DNA from: Armigeres subalbatus
Taxonomy: Eukaryota; Arthropoda; Insecta; Diptera; Culicidae
Assembly: GCF_024139115.2 (NCBI RefSeq)
Contig: NC_085141.1
Coordinates: 66,690,675 to 66,754,674, forward strand
Direction of reading: 5' to 3'
Length of the DNA stretch: 64,000 nt
A model generated the notes under the pieces. The model had not been told where the DNA came from. It saw only the letters and a list, made by a program, of their open reading frames with translations, and searched no databases. The position numbers and the translations under genes were made by a program. Positions 22,607-32,982 of this stretch are shown piece by piece (position 1 is the stretch's first letter; each line of letters starts with the position of its first letter).

Positions 22607-24363
22607 TTGAAAATCTCAAAAATGCCTTGATTTCGAAACCTGTCTTACGAATATATTCACCAAATGCTGAAACTGAATTGCACACTGATGCTTCGTCGTC
22701 GGGATTCGGTGGTGTCTTATTACAGCGGCAGAATGACGATGGATTGATGCACCCTGTAATGTATCATAGCCGGAAAACAACGGTTGCGGAGTCAAAGTTA
22801 CATAGCTTTGAGCTTGAGACTCTAGCAATTGTCTACTGCTTGCAAAGATTTCGGACCTATTTGTTTGGAATGAAGTTTAGCGTCGTTACTGACTGTAACT
22901 CTCTTAAACAAACCTTGGAAAAAAAAGATATTAACCCAAAGATTTCAAGATGGGCTCTCTATCTTGGACAGTATGATTTCGATATTACTCATCGTCCTGG
23001 GGAACGAATGCAACATGCAGATGCTCTATCACGGTCGAATATCAATTTGTTAGTAGAAGATGAGTGTACTTCGAATATCTTTGAAGAGTCATTATGCGTT
23101 GCTCAGCATCAAGATCCGGATGTGAAAAAGATTAAAGAAGCCGTTGAATGTCAACAGATGAAGGATTACGAAGTAAGAAATGCGGTGGTGTACAAAGTAA
23201 TTGGCAGCAAGTCATTAGTATATGTTCCGGAGCGAATGGTGCAATCGGTTATTAATAAGTTCCATAACCAGATGGGCCACTTTGGTGTAGACAAGGTGTG
23301 TGAGCTGATCAAAAGAGCGTACTGGTTTCCACGCATGCGTGAACGAGTGCAGGAGCATGCAAAGTCTTGTGTCACATGTATTGCGTACAATCCCAGAAAT
23401 AAAAAGTACGATGGTAATCTTTATGAGGTGGATAAGCCCAGGATACCGTTTGAGGTTGTGCACGTTGATCATCTTGGGCCCTTAGAGCGGACTAAGGGTA
23501 AAAATGTACATATATTGGCAATTGTGGATGCGTGTACAAAATTTATTAAGCTTTTCCCTACAAAGACTACTAATACCAGAGAGGTGATGAAATCATTGAA
23601 ATCGTATTTTCATGCGTATTCTACACCGAAAGTACTCGTTTCTGATAGGGGAGCTGCATTCACTTCACTTGGATTTGAGCGATTCGTTACAGATCATGAA
23701 GTTAAACACGTAAAAGTTGCAACAGCATGCCCCAAGTCCAATGGGCAAGTTGAGCGATACAACAAGACGTTGGTTCCACTACTTGGCAAAATGGTTGAAG
23801 AATCGGGAAAAAGTTGGGATACCGTTCTCACCGATGTAGAGTTTTTGTTGAATAACACGGTGAATCGCTCTACTGGAAAGACGGCTTCTACTCTTTTGTT
23901 CGGTGTTAATCAGAGGAGACGAATCGATTGTGATCTAACCCAATATTTGCAGGATCAGAACGACAACTACGATAGAGATTTGGGTAGTCTTCGAGAGGCA
24001 GCTAGCGAAAGTATGCGGAAACAGCAGCAATATAACAAACACATGTACGACAGTCATTGCAAGAAGAATACCAACTATCAGACAGGAGATTTGGTAATGC
24101 TACGGAGGACAAATGTGGTAGGAGAGAGAAGTAAACTGAAGCCAAAGTTTCGCGGTCCCTATATCATTAAGAAAGTGCTCGATAATAACCGTTATGTGGT
24201 AGCTGACTTAGATAATTACCAAGTATCAAACAATCGTTTCGAAGGGATTTTTGACCCTTTAAATATGCGGCTCTATCAAAAAGCGGAAAAACAACCAGAT
24301 GTTGATTCAGATTCAGAAATCGAATACGAGGATATAGAGTATTTGGAAGATGAGGAAGATTAG
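22607..24363 (+). pseudogene. Gypsy RNase H-integrase part of pol, downstream of the insertion
   Basis: The frame continues pol after the MITE. An RNase H region (TDASSSGFGGVLLQ near 22685) is followed by the integrase HHCC zinc domain (H residues near 23265-23280, CVTC near 23370). The DDE core follows, with VDHLGP near 23463, SDRGAAFTS near 23640 and GQVERYN near 23745. A C-terminal GDLVMLRR segment is near 24090. The stop is at 24361-24363, 29 bp before the 3' LTR. The key catalytic residues are present. It lacks its own start codon and is silenced by the upstream insertion. Confidence 0.88.
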
Positions 24364-24392
24364 TTAAGATAAAATGTGCAGGATGGCCGAGC

Positions 24393-25717
24393 TGTAAGCT
24401 TAGGAGAAACTAACAATTGTTATCCCCTCGTATCCTTCTGTATGCCCCTTGAATATCAGGGTTCCCACCAAAACAGAGCATTGTCAGTCTGAGACAGTAC
24501 ACGAGTGAAAAGAGATCAACAATACACACAAAAAACGAATATTGTTTTACAGAATGTTTAGCACTTTACATTTAAAAAGTGCTCCGTTTTCCTAAAACTA
24601 AAAATAAAATTGCTTTTAGTCAAAGTTATTTTTTCATTTCTAAAGTTTTTTTCAAATGCTTCCATTGCATAAATAAAAGTTCATCCATTCAACGTGAAAA
24701 TGGTAAAACTGTCAAAAATACTGAGGAAACGCATTGTCATTTTCGCTCTTATCTCTCTATCCGTCGCGAAGCTCTTGTCATCGTCGCCCATCAAAACAAT
24801 ACCGTAGTGTTTTTTTGGTTTTTCTTGTTTCAAAGAAAACAGATTTTTTCCTTCTGAAATTTTTCTTGTTTATTATTCCTATAATGATGAGCGCTTTTTG
24901 CGTGCCGGCTGCATCAAAACAAGTGCGGGTAAAACTGAAAACATCCTCAACAGTATCAGAAGTTGTGTCGGTGGACTAGAAAACTGCCCAGAAGTGCATT
25001 ATAGGTATGTCTCGAACAATTGCACTGAAAATGGCACTGAAAATCTACGGAATTGGAGGTAGGTCATAATGAATATTATATTTTTGAACCATAAAAATGC
25101 GCGTAGCATGCCAGACTCAACGCCAGTGGTGTACTTATGCGGAAATTTTCTTTTTTTACAGATTTTTGTTTTGGTAATTTATGATCAAAATTAAATCTAT
25201 GGCGGAACACTCGGCGGAACATACACAGTGCAATGCATCATCGGCAAGTGATCTTGTGGTAGTTTTTGGTGCTGCAACACATTTTCCAATATAAATTATG
25301 AAATAAAGAACAAAACAAAAAGTACATGTAATGTTTTCATAGATATGAAAAAAGGAGTAGTGAATGGATAGGGGGTGGGAAATTCCTTATTTGGGGAGAT
25401 CAAAGTTTCCTTTCTGAAAGAAACCATTCTACTCTTTTATGTAAGGTGTAATCATTTCTTTTTGACAGTTCTACAACATCTTTTTAAAAGTTTAAACTTT
25501 TAATTTTAGAATGGCATGCACCTTTTAAACCGTGGTTGTAACAAAAGTTTTCACACTTTTATTTTGAGCATTCACAACTCTCTACGAAAAAGAACCAACG
25601 CAACTTTTTATTTTTACCAATGGTTTTTTTAATTTCAATAATGATTTTTCTTTCTGTGTACAAGTGTCGGAACTAAACGAAACGTTTTTTAATCTTTCTT
25701 CGGGAAGGAAGCCCTCA
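24393..25717 (+). repeat. 3' LTR of the gypsy element, split by a DNA element
   Basis: 24393-24526 matches the first 134 bp of the 5' LTR. The rest resumes at 25663 after an inserted element and ends at 25717, just before the GTAT duplication. Confidence 0.85.
24527..25658. mobile_element. 1,132-bp non-autonomous DNA element inside the gypsy 3' LTR
   Basis: The left end is CACAAAAAACGAATATTG and the right end is the inverse of CACAGAAAGAAAAATCATTATTG-type sequence. TACA is duplicated at 24523-24526 and 25659-25662. The interior has no recognised ORF. It does hold a short stretch near 24900-25055 with donor-like sites, similar in style to the exon-like insert at 15 kb. Confidence 0.65.
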
Positions 25718-28059
25718 GTATCTAAACGGGAATGTAAAATAAGAACGCAACTCAAAATTAGCCGTGGGTTTTCAAATTTAGCGCCCCATATTGGGTTGCT
25801 AAATTTCCATACTGGGTTGCTATTTTGTAAAACGTCACTTTGTTTTTGATAAAAAATTGCAGAAAATCTGTTTTTCTTTTTCTGAACAATTACGATGAAA
25901 TTAAATAGCAAGGGAAATTTGTTTTTATCTAGTGCCCCAGTTCAACTCCACGAAGTAGTAATTGTAGTTCTAATAGTCAGCTATAATGAGGAGCGATGCG
26001 CACTGGCGCTCGCTACTGCCGAAATATTCATGGTTTTTTTTCGCAAACGAAAATTCTACTGTTTTTGTTTTGCAGGTTTTTCCAAGGAGACCTTCCAGGA
26101 ATCCCTCAGAATGTTCCTTCCGTAATTATTCAGTATGTTCTTCAACTAGTTCCTCCAGAAAATCTCCCGCAAGTTTCTCTTTTATGTCGTTCATTTTAAC
26201 ATTTCTTGTTTCGGAAATTCATGTAGGATCCCTGGCAGATTTATCCGGGAGTTCCTCAGCAATCTTTGTGTTCTTTTAAGAATCTTTAGCAGTTCTCCCA
26301 GAATAGTTTTAGGATTTCTTCCAGAATCTTTCGGGATTTTTTTTATTGGAATTGCCCAATAATATCTTTGGTGGTTTCAATTGAAAACCTATTTTTTTCA
26401 AGAGAATTATTTAGATTCTTTCGGATTGTTACAATTTTTTTTCTTCGCGAAATCCTTCAGAGAAAAAAACACTGTGGAGGCATTCGTGTAGGATTTTGTC
26501 AAGAGTTTCTTGTAGGAAACTGGTGGGAATTTCAGGAGGATTTTTTCGACTTCCAGGAGGAAGGAATAACGGTGAAAAAATTTACTACGACGGATCTCCA
26601 GCTACCCCTGCGAGCAAAAGCGTAGAATTGCCTTCCGGAGATGCCGAGTTCTATTCCCGATTCGGTCAAGGATGTTTTCGAGCGGGCTCCTTGGGCATAG
26701 TTGTCACACAAAATACATACTCATGCAATGGCGGGCACAGAAAAGCTTTCAATTAATAACTGAGAAAATGCTAATAGAATACTAAGTTGAGCAACTAGCC
26801 AAGTTCCAGTTGGAATGTAGAGCCATTGAAGAAAAAATACTACTTTTAGCAACGCGCGGTGGGAACTCAATATGTTTACAAAGTCGCTATACCTAAAACA
26901 GAAACCACCGGTGGGAAGATGGGGCGCTATCCTAAAATAGCACTCGGAAGGGAGCGCTATAATAAGAATAGCGATGAGGACTCCCCGGATAAAAATATGA
27001 TTGAAATATCATACATTTTACTGTTACATCACCAACTAAAACATAGTAATTACCATTGAATGTAATGAAGTTTTAACAATTAAATCACATCAGAAATAAT
27101 GGTTTTCCACGATAAAATGAATGGTAAATGGGACTTTTACAATAAAAAAGGGGGGTTGTTATGTATCTTTACAATAAAAAAATCGAAAATTTTTCATACA
27201 AAATTCAGAGCAAAACAATTGATTTTACGGTTCTTCAATGGGATGGTTTCGAAGGACAAAACCATAGAAAACAATGTGCTTCAAATGTTTTCTATAACTT
27301 TTTTTATTGTTTTACAGTACAAATACAATACGACTTGGAATACATTTCACACTAATCCTACAATAGAAATACAATACAATTAATTATTTTACGATTTATG
27401 TTATTACTTTAATTTGAAAATTGATTTGAATTTAAGATGTAGATATTTTATTGTTGTTGAGCGCTCTTCACTTCATAGCTGCTCATTGGGCAGTGTTGCT
27501 GCTGGTGAAGAGTAGTGGTGTTCGTAGTTCAACTGTATGGCGGCACTTATTGCGGCCGCTGTCTTCCGGAACCTTTTTTGGAGCTGATCTCAATTAACCA
27601 TGCTATAGAACTTCCGTGGAGATGCGCCTGCAGATGATGAACATTATTAAAGAATGTCAATGTTCTTCGAGAGCACATAGAAAATATAAAGAAAAGTTAC
27701 CTTTATCAGCTCTTTTAGTCGGTGGGTTTATTATCTGTAATGGACAACGTAATGGCAAACAGTAATTTACAGTGAGCTTCATAGTTCTGAAATAAACAAG
27801 TCAAAACATTAACTCAGATTTGCTTGGCGATAACAACCAAGAACCACCCGAGAAGTGCTTTACAGATTTCTCTGCATGGTCAGTTAATCAAAATCTTCAG
27901 GTGCTAACAACCAGAGTGTAAAATAATCGAACATTTTTGGTGAAGTCCACCTTCCTTCACTTTTCAGCTCACTTCCAGACACATTCATGGTCGACTCTGA
28001 ACTGTCAATATTCTTGAATATTGATCATTGAATATTTACGCACATTCTACAAATTGATA
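25718..28059. other. Intergenic AT-rich DNA with degenerate simple repeats
   Basis: 25718-26620 contains a degenerate run of TTCC / AGGAAT-type motifs (TTCCAGGA, CTCCAGAA, TTCTCCCAG). About 26770-26840 resembles a SINE tail (GAATACTAAGTTGAG). 26900-27900 is unremarkable AT-rich DNA. No gene is supported. Confidence 0.4.
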
Positions 28060-28256
28060 TTGTATAGATCCAGTTGAAAACCGAACTGAGGTCTCGCGAC
28101 AGTCGCGGATGCCGCAACTGCATCGCGAGTAGTGTGCATCTAGGCCGTAGTCGTGCGTCATAATGCACACCACTCGCAATGCAGTTGCGACATCTGGAAA
28201 TGGGAGAAAATGCGATTGTCGGGAGAGCCCAGTTCGGTTTTCAACTGGATCTACAA
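28060..28256. mobile_element. 197-bp MITE, TTGTA-GATCCAGTTGAAAACC ends
   Basis: The terminal inverted repeats share GATCCAGTTGAAAACCGAAC. An inner pair of arms (CGCAACTGCAT... / ATGCAGTTGCG) gives nested hairpins. A fragment of the same end occurs at about 11616-11645. Confidence 0.6.
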
Positions 28257-28782
28257 TAAATTATCTGAAATTTGAACACGTTTTAAATAAGTAAATTAAT
28301 TGAACTGAATTCGATTTACATCCACGAGGCACTTTCACCGGTAAACATCAATATAAACAATTAATTTAATTGCTAATTATGTTTTTTTCTGCGCATGGCA
28401 AGCACACTCAGTGACAGTCGAATGAATGAGTTGTAAAATGAATATTTCAAGCACTGCTAAAAGCATCATTATCGGTCGCGAGCATTTTAATCACCCGCGC
28501 AGCGCTTTCATTTCTGTTTCGTCACTCGTTTCCGTATCGGTCACTATTTTCGGCTCTCAATTTGGTTGCTGTATTCCGTACCGGTGACGTTTGACAGTTG
28601 ACAGTCCATCAAATAGCAGCGCTCTTATCGCGCTACCAAATTTGGTCACCTGTCAGTCGCGCTACTGTTATAGCAGCGCGTTTAGTAGCGACCGGTAAAG
28701 TGTCAAGTAATGATACTGCGCTGCCAAACGGCTTAAACTCACCACCGATAATCTTGCTCTAACAACACTTACAAGTACTTAA
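28257..28782. other. Intergenic, no gene seen
   Basis: A GC-richer block at about 28480-28740 has repeated GCGCTAC and ACCGGT words, but no ORF or terminal repeats. Confidence 0.35.
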
Positions 28783-28947
28783 GGCTGCCTCACACCTCGG
28801 GAAAATTTTCCAGCGGATTTTGAGCCCCGTGTATTTTAAATGGGGCCGGGATTTTGATTTTCCGTGTCCAAATTCCGAAAACATCGCATATGCAAAAATG
28901 CATGGGGAAAAAATCCGCGAACCAAATTCCCGAGGTGTGAGGCTACC
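28783..28947. mobile_element. 165-bp MITE with GCCTCACACCTCGGGAA ends
   Basis: The left end GGCTGCCTCACACCTCGGGA and the inverted right end GGTAGCCTCACACCTCGGGA pair closely. A truncated second copy lies at 12948-13059. Confidence 0.65.
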
Positions 28948-29765
28948 TTTACCATCATTACAAGGCACAGCAACCAATGATCCACTTGTCAACTACTAGC
29001 ATAATTTAAAAGAGCAGAAAGCAACAAAGCGTCCTGCACCGTTCGTTTTTTTATTTTTCCCTAGCCGCAAACAAAACATTACACGCTTAAATGGAATTAG
29101 TTTTCCACGGAGTAAAAAAAATGAAATTTAAAAAAAAATTTTTTATTGATTTTAATTGTTGTAGAGATACGGTTTTTTAACATCTGAAATATAATTTATA
29201 TATAAAAAAATCAAAATAAATATTTTTTTACTCAACATTGGAAACTATTGTTATTTTATGGTTTTCGTTGTTTCTTCATTATAATAAATACTTCAAAAAT
29301 TATTTTAAATTTTTCAGATTTTTATCTTTAAAAATTGATTTTGTTCATCAAAATGGACTAATTTAAAAATTTGGTCAAAAAATTAATTAACATTAGCGAA
29401 CCATAATACTTTTATAAAATGTATTGGTGACATTTGGATTTATTGTTCTTTTGAGGTAAATACAATATAGATATTTTTCAACCGTAAATAATCTTCATTA
29501 AAAGAACAGTCAATTGTATTGTTCACCATTCAATCTATAATATTCCAATGGATTAAACCATACAAGGTACTGTAAATTTTTATCCGGGTCCCGTGGAGGT
29601 GCTCTTAGTGTTACGTGAGAATATAATTGTTAACTCCTGGTTAAGCTGTGTGTATAATAGGACATAATTTGTAAATGTGTATGAATCTTAGGTGTTAGTC
29701 AGTCGAAAATAACGATGCAACAGCACGGGTGCGCTGAAATAGTAAAAACACCGAAGATGTGAGTA
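28948..29765. other. Very AT-rich intergenic DNA
   Basis: Mostly poly-A/T tracts at 29110-29540, with no gene. Near 29585 GGGTCCCGTGGAGGTGCTC is the inverse of a word at 19125-19140. Confidence 0.4.
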
Positions 29766-30300
29766 CCGTCAACTGGGGGGAAGATGATCATTTTTAAGAC
29801 AAAACATGCAATAACAATGTGTGTTTACATTTTAAATCGAAACAAATATTTTCAAAACATGTACTGCTATACGTTGCAATAATCAACAACTTTAGTTTTC
29901 TGAAATGCATACGCATTTATTAAAATAAATTAAATTTTCACACATTTTTTGAATAATCTTGTTTGGGGTGAAGTTGATCAAGACAGCTCTACTAAAACCA
30001 CTATGACCTAGTAGTCAAAATACACTAGGTTATCTGTATGAATGTTGAATTTACTACGTAAAGAAGTCTAAGAAGTCAATATTTGAAACGAAAATAGCGT
30101 CATTTATGACTATCTCTCTCTTTCTTCCACAAAATACATTTTCATGATTGTAATCGAAAAACTCGGATTTCTACCTAGCGGTAACATTACTTGAACGGAG
30201 AATATTGTTGACTACCGTTTCATTCAAAAAATTGGCACTTTTGACTGACACATCAAATGATCATCTTCACCTCAATGATCATCTTCCCCCCAGTTGACGG
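29766..30300. mobile_element. 535-bp TA-flanked MITE, CCGTCAACTGGGGGG ends
   Basis: The 27-bp terminal inverted repeats (CCGTCAACTGGGGGGAAGAT onward) are identical, with TA at 29764-29765 and 30301-30302. No ORF. The TA duplication points to a Tc1/mariner-type transposase in trans. Confidence 0.75.
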
Positions 30301-30335
30301 TACATAATTATTAATAATATATTTGATGTCGTATT

Positions 30336-31607
30336 TTAATAATATGTAATAAATATAGCTTTATAGCATGACGCAATATAATGTGTATTTATTGCCGCGC
30401 TAAAAGATCGGTGACTTCTGTGCTGTTCGCAACACTTAGAATCTTTTTGACCTACGGTATAGGACATGGCCATCGGCTGTGAAATTCCAGAAAATGATGA
30501 TATTCCTCTCGAGTCACTCGGAAATCTTTTGAATTGCTTCGTATACGGCAACGAATACGATAACATCCGTGATCGATTGTCAGAAACTAGTATCCTCTGA
30601 GCAGCTCCGGTGTGAACAGGGCCGGAACCTCGTTCAGTTGACAGCTTCGACGAAGACGACGTTTGAGACATGGAAGGGTTATCCGAAGCGAAATTTTGCT
30701 CAGCAGCTCCGGTATGCACATAATTGAATCGCACAGCCTGCGGATGTAGTCGAGACTTGAAACGACTTACGGAATCTGTCGGCTTCAACGAGGACGAGGT
30801 TAGAGGTTTGTAACCTGTGGGAAGCACAGGACCAATAACTCGATCAGCGAATAAAGTTGTGCTCGAGACTTGAACGAGGGAAGAGATTTTTCTGAAACAA
30901 TCCGCTGAGCTACTTCGGTACGATTAGGGCCGAAAACTCGATCAGCCACCGAAAATAGTGTTCGAGACCGATTAACGGAATCAGGCAGCTTCGACGAGGA
31001 CGAGGTTTGAGGCTTTGAAGAGTTATCAGAAGTGAAGTTCCGCTCAGTAGCTTCGGTACGCACAGGATCAAAAGCTCGGTCGGTTAACGAATAAGAATAT
31101 CCTCGAGGCTTATTTACAGCGTCTTTTTCTGGAAATTATAAATAATTTTATTAAAATACGAGAACAATTATTGTCAGAGGCATACTCACCAGTTTTGTCA
31201 GGAAACTGAACACTATGCTTTGCATTGAACTCGGACGTGGTCAAACCAGGAAGAATAGATCGATTATTATTCTGCTTCACAGTTCTTGCTCGAATGGATT
31301 CGGAAGATCGTTCCGGTAGACTGCTGGAACTTCGTGATTTGGTGTTCCATGGCAAGGGTGACAGCCGATTTATGGCATCTATAAAATATTGAATTCAATT
31401 CTACAACTACACAAAAAAGACAGAATAGAATGTAATACTTATACCAGACATATCGGAAAACACTAGGCGTTTCTTGGTGCTACTGCCAACGCGAGCGAAG
31501 CGTGGCTCGGGAGTAAACGATTGAGATTTTATTTCCGATACTCCGGAAGAGAACATGCTGGAACTGGTGTCTGCAGTGTGGGGAGTTGACTGTTCTGGTC
31601 CTGGCAT
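30336..31607 (-). pseudogene. Serine-rich gene with internal repeats, one frameshift; function unknown
   Basis: Three minus-strand exons join cleanly. They are 31607-31445 (donor GGTATAAG), 31378-31190 (acceptor TTTTATAG, donor GGTGAGTA) and 31128-30336 (acceptor TTTCCAG). All junctions are phase 1. The product would be about 380 aa, rich in serine, and disordered-looking. Exon 1 ends with TKKRLVFSD. Exon 3 repeats a unit of the form VRTEA-ERNF-SDN-QTSSSSKL at least three times, more loosely in places. The frame breaks once in exon 3 at a five-base run (30887-30891): one base is missing relative to a continuous frame. This could be a real lesion or a sequencing error. The start at 31607 may not be the true start, because a MITE lies 7 bp upstream and an open frame resumes beyond it. 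I recognise no family. Confidence 0.5.
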
Positions 31608-31613
31608 TGAATA

Positions 31614-31903
31614 CAGTGAACGTTCGCTAATTGGGTTTTTTCTAGTTGGGGCGCTTTTTAGTTGGGGGTTCGCTAATTGGGGCGAAACCCAATTAAAAAG
31701 CAGCTAAACGTCAGAATGTGATGTCAAGAACGCGTTGACGTTTTGTTTCCGTGTCTGGCGGGATCTATATTTTCTGGCGCGTAAAATTTTCCTTTGTTCA
31801 ATGCAAAAAGTAAACAACATTGACGCTTGTCAAAACGCCCCAATTAGCGAACGGCATTCGCCAGTTGGGGTGAGGTCGTGCCCCAATTAGCGAACGATCA
31901 CTG
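31614..31903. mobile_element. 290-bp TA-flanked MITE with TTCGCTAATTGGG repeats
   Basis: The ends are CAGTGAACGTTCGCTAATTG and the inverse of CAGTGATCGTTCGCTAATTG, with TA at 31612-31613 and 31904-31905. The word TTCGCTAATTGGGG or its inverse occurs several times inside. It sits in the 5' part of the serine-rich gene. Confidence 0.75.
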
Positions 31904-31905
31904 TA

Positions 31906-32059
31906 CCGGTGATCGTGACCGCGACCACGGTAATTGATCGCTTCATCGATTTGTGTGGCTGCATCTGTAACATAATGTATTTGTTATATATTTTTTTCAC
32001 AATAATACAATATTTTTTCTTACCCAGTAGCAGATCCCGGTTTCAGATTCTCCGTTCAT
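31906..32059 (-). other. Possible 5' exons of the serine-rich gene
   Basis: A short ORF begins with the ATG at 32059 and reaches a good donor (GTAAGAAA at 32023). A second exon-like piece starts at 31964 after TATGTTACAG and is open in the frame of the downstream gene across the MITE site. The two do not share a compatible phase, so at least one is non-coding or wrong. Confidence 0.25.
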
Positions 32060-32962
32060 TTTAAGATCAACGACGTTTTTTTTTATAATTATTTATAAAA
32101 AATGTGGAAAATTGCTGCACGACGAATTTACAATGAAAAACAAAAGTGGCGTAAGTATGGTGTCAGTCAATTTGATCATAACGTTAGTAACGTCTATATG
32201 CAGTCAAAAGGGTGAATGAACAACAATTACAAGACAATGTAAATAGGGGTGTTCCGTCGTTTTGTTTGAGATTATTTAAAAATGTTTTTCAGTGAATTAA
32301 TTCTAAGATTATCAAATCAGGATGCTTATCGCAGACTTTGCAATCGTATGCGACACAAATCCTGTTTTCTATGTTTTGCGACTTACGTCCTTTTGAAAAA
32401 GTCATCGAGAAATATTGATTGCAAAAATTACATGATTAAAACAGTCACCTGGCAGACGCCATGTTACTGTAGCCATCATCTCAGTGTAAAACATGATGGT
32501 ATGTGTTTTGTTTACAAACATCACATTTGATTCTCGTTAGGATACAGTACTGTCAGTGGGATATGGTCGCGCAATGTTGGCTGCAAAACAAACCTATTGT
32601 GTGAGATAGGGATGCCACCAGGCTGGATTAAAATGTTACTTAGGTCCTTTTGAAAAGTTAAGCGAGATTTATTTAAACTCTTTTGTTTTCTCCGCGATAA
32701 GCGTGTGTTCAATTTTCCATTTTGGTCCCTTTTCGTTTGTTTGACATTTTGACAGAAAACGCTAAATGCCAACGGAAAATCAAAAAAATAGAAAAACTAC
32801 TCGCATCGCAGTTTCGGATTCTGTCTCTCTAAAAAAATAAAAAATTCGTGCTTGTTTTAGTAGAAAAGATGAAAATTTCATTCCCAATCAATATAGTGAC
32901 GATTCTTCATAAACGATAGAGCCAGCTGTCGCGGTTCTGTGGACCCAGACCGCTTCGCAATT

Positions 32963-32982
32963 ATGTCCGATTTCAATCCGAG
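32963..32982 (+). CDS. Cenp-C: Cenp-C exon 1 (predicted)
   Basis: ATG with A at -3, six codons plus two bases (MSDFNP...), then the near-perfect donor CCGAG/GTAAGTG. The phase fits exon 2 exactly. An alternative start exon at 33511-33557 (MKSPHEWF..., donor GTACGT) also has the right phase but a weaker donor. Confidence 0.5.

Larger units (their letters stand above)
19198..25717 (+). mobile_element. Ty3/gypsy LTR retrotransposon with two nested insertions
   Basis: The element starts with a 188-bp LTR (19198-19385, TG...CA). It ends with a matching 3' LTR that is split by a later insertion (24393-24526 plus 25663-25717, 189 bp without the insert). GTAT flanks both sides (19194-19197 and 25718-25721), a 4-bp target-site duplication. 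Between the LTRs lie gag, protease, reverse transcriptase, RNase H and integrase in the Ty3/gypsy order. A 731-bp MITE interrupts pol. The LTRs are close in sequence with a handful of differences. No env-like ORF is seen. The element is broken as it stands. Confidence 0.9.

Noticed and set aside
19198..25717. Endogenous retrovirus with an envelope gene
   Set aside because: After integrase only 29 bp precede the 3' LTR, so there is no room for an env-like ORF. It is a plain Ty3/gypsy retrotransposon.
32102..32150. Short ORF MWKIAARRIYNEKQKW ending at a perfect GTAAGTATG donor (plus strand)
   Set aside because: No following exon with a matching phase was found, and it lies only 43 bp from an opposing candidate ATG. 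It is too little to call a gene.
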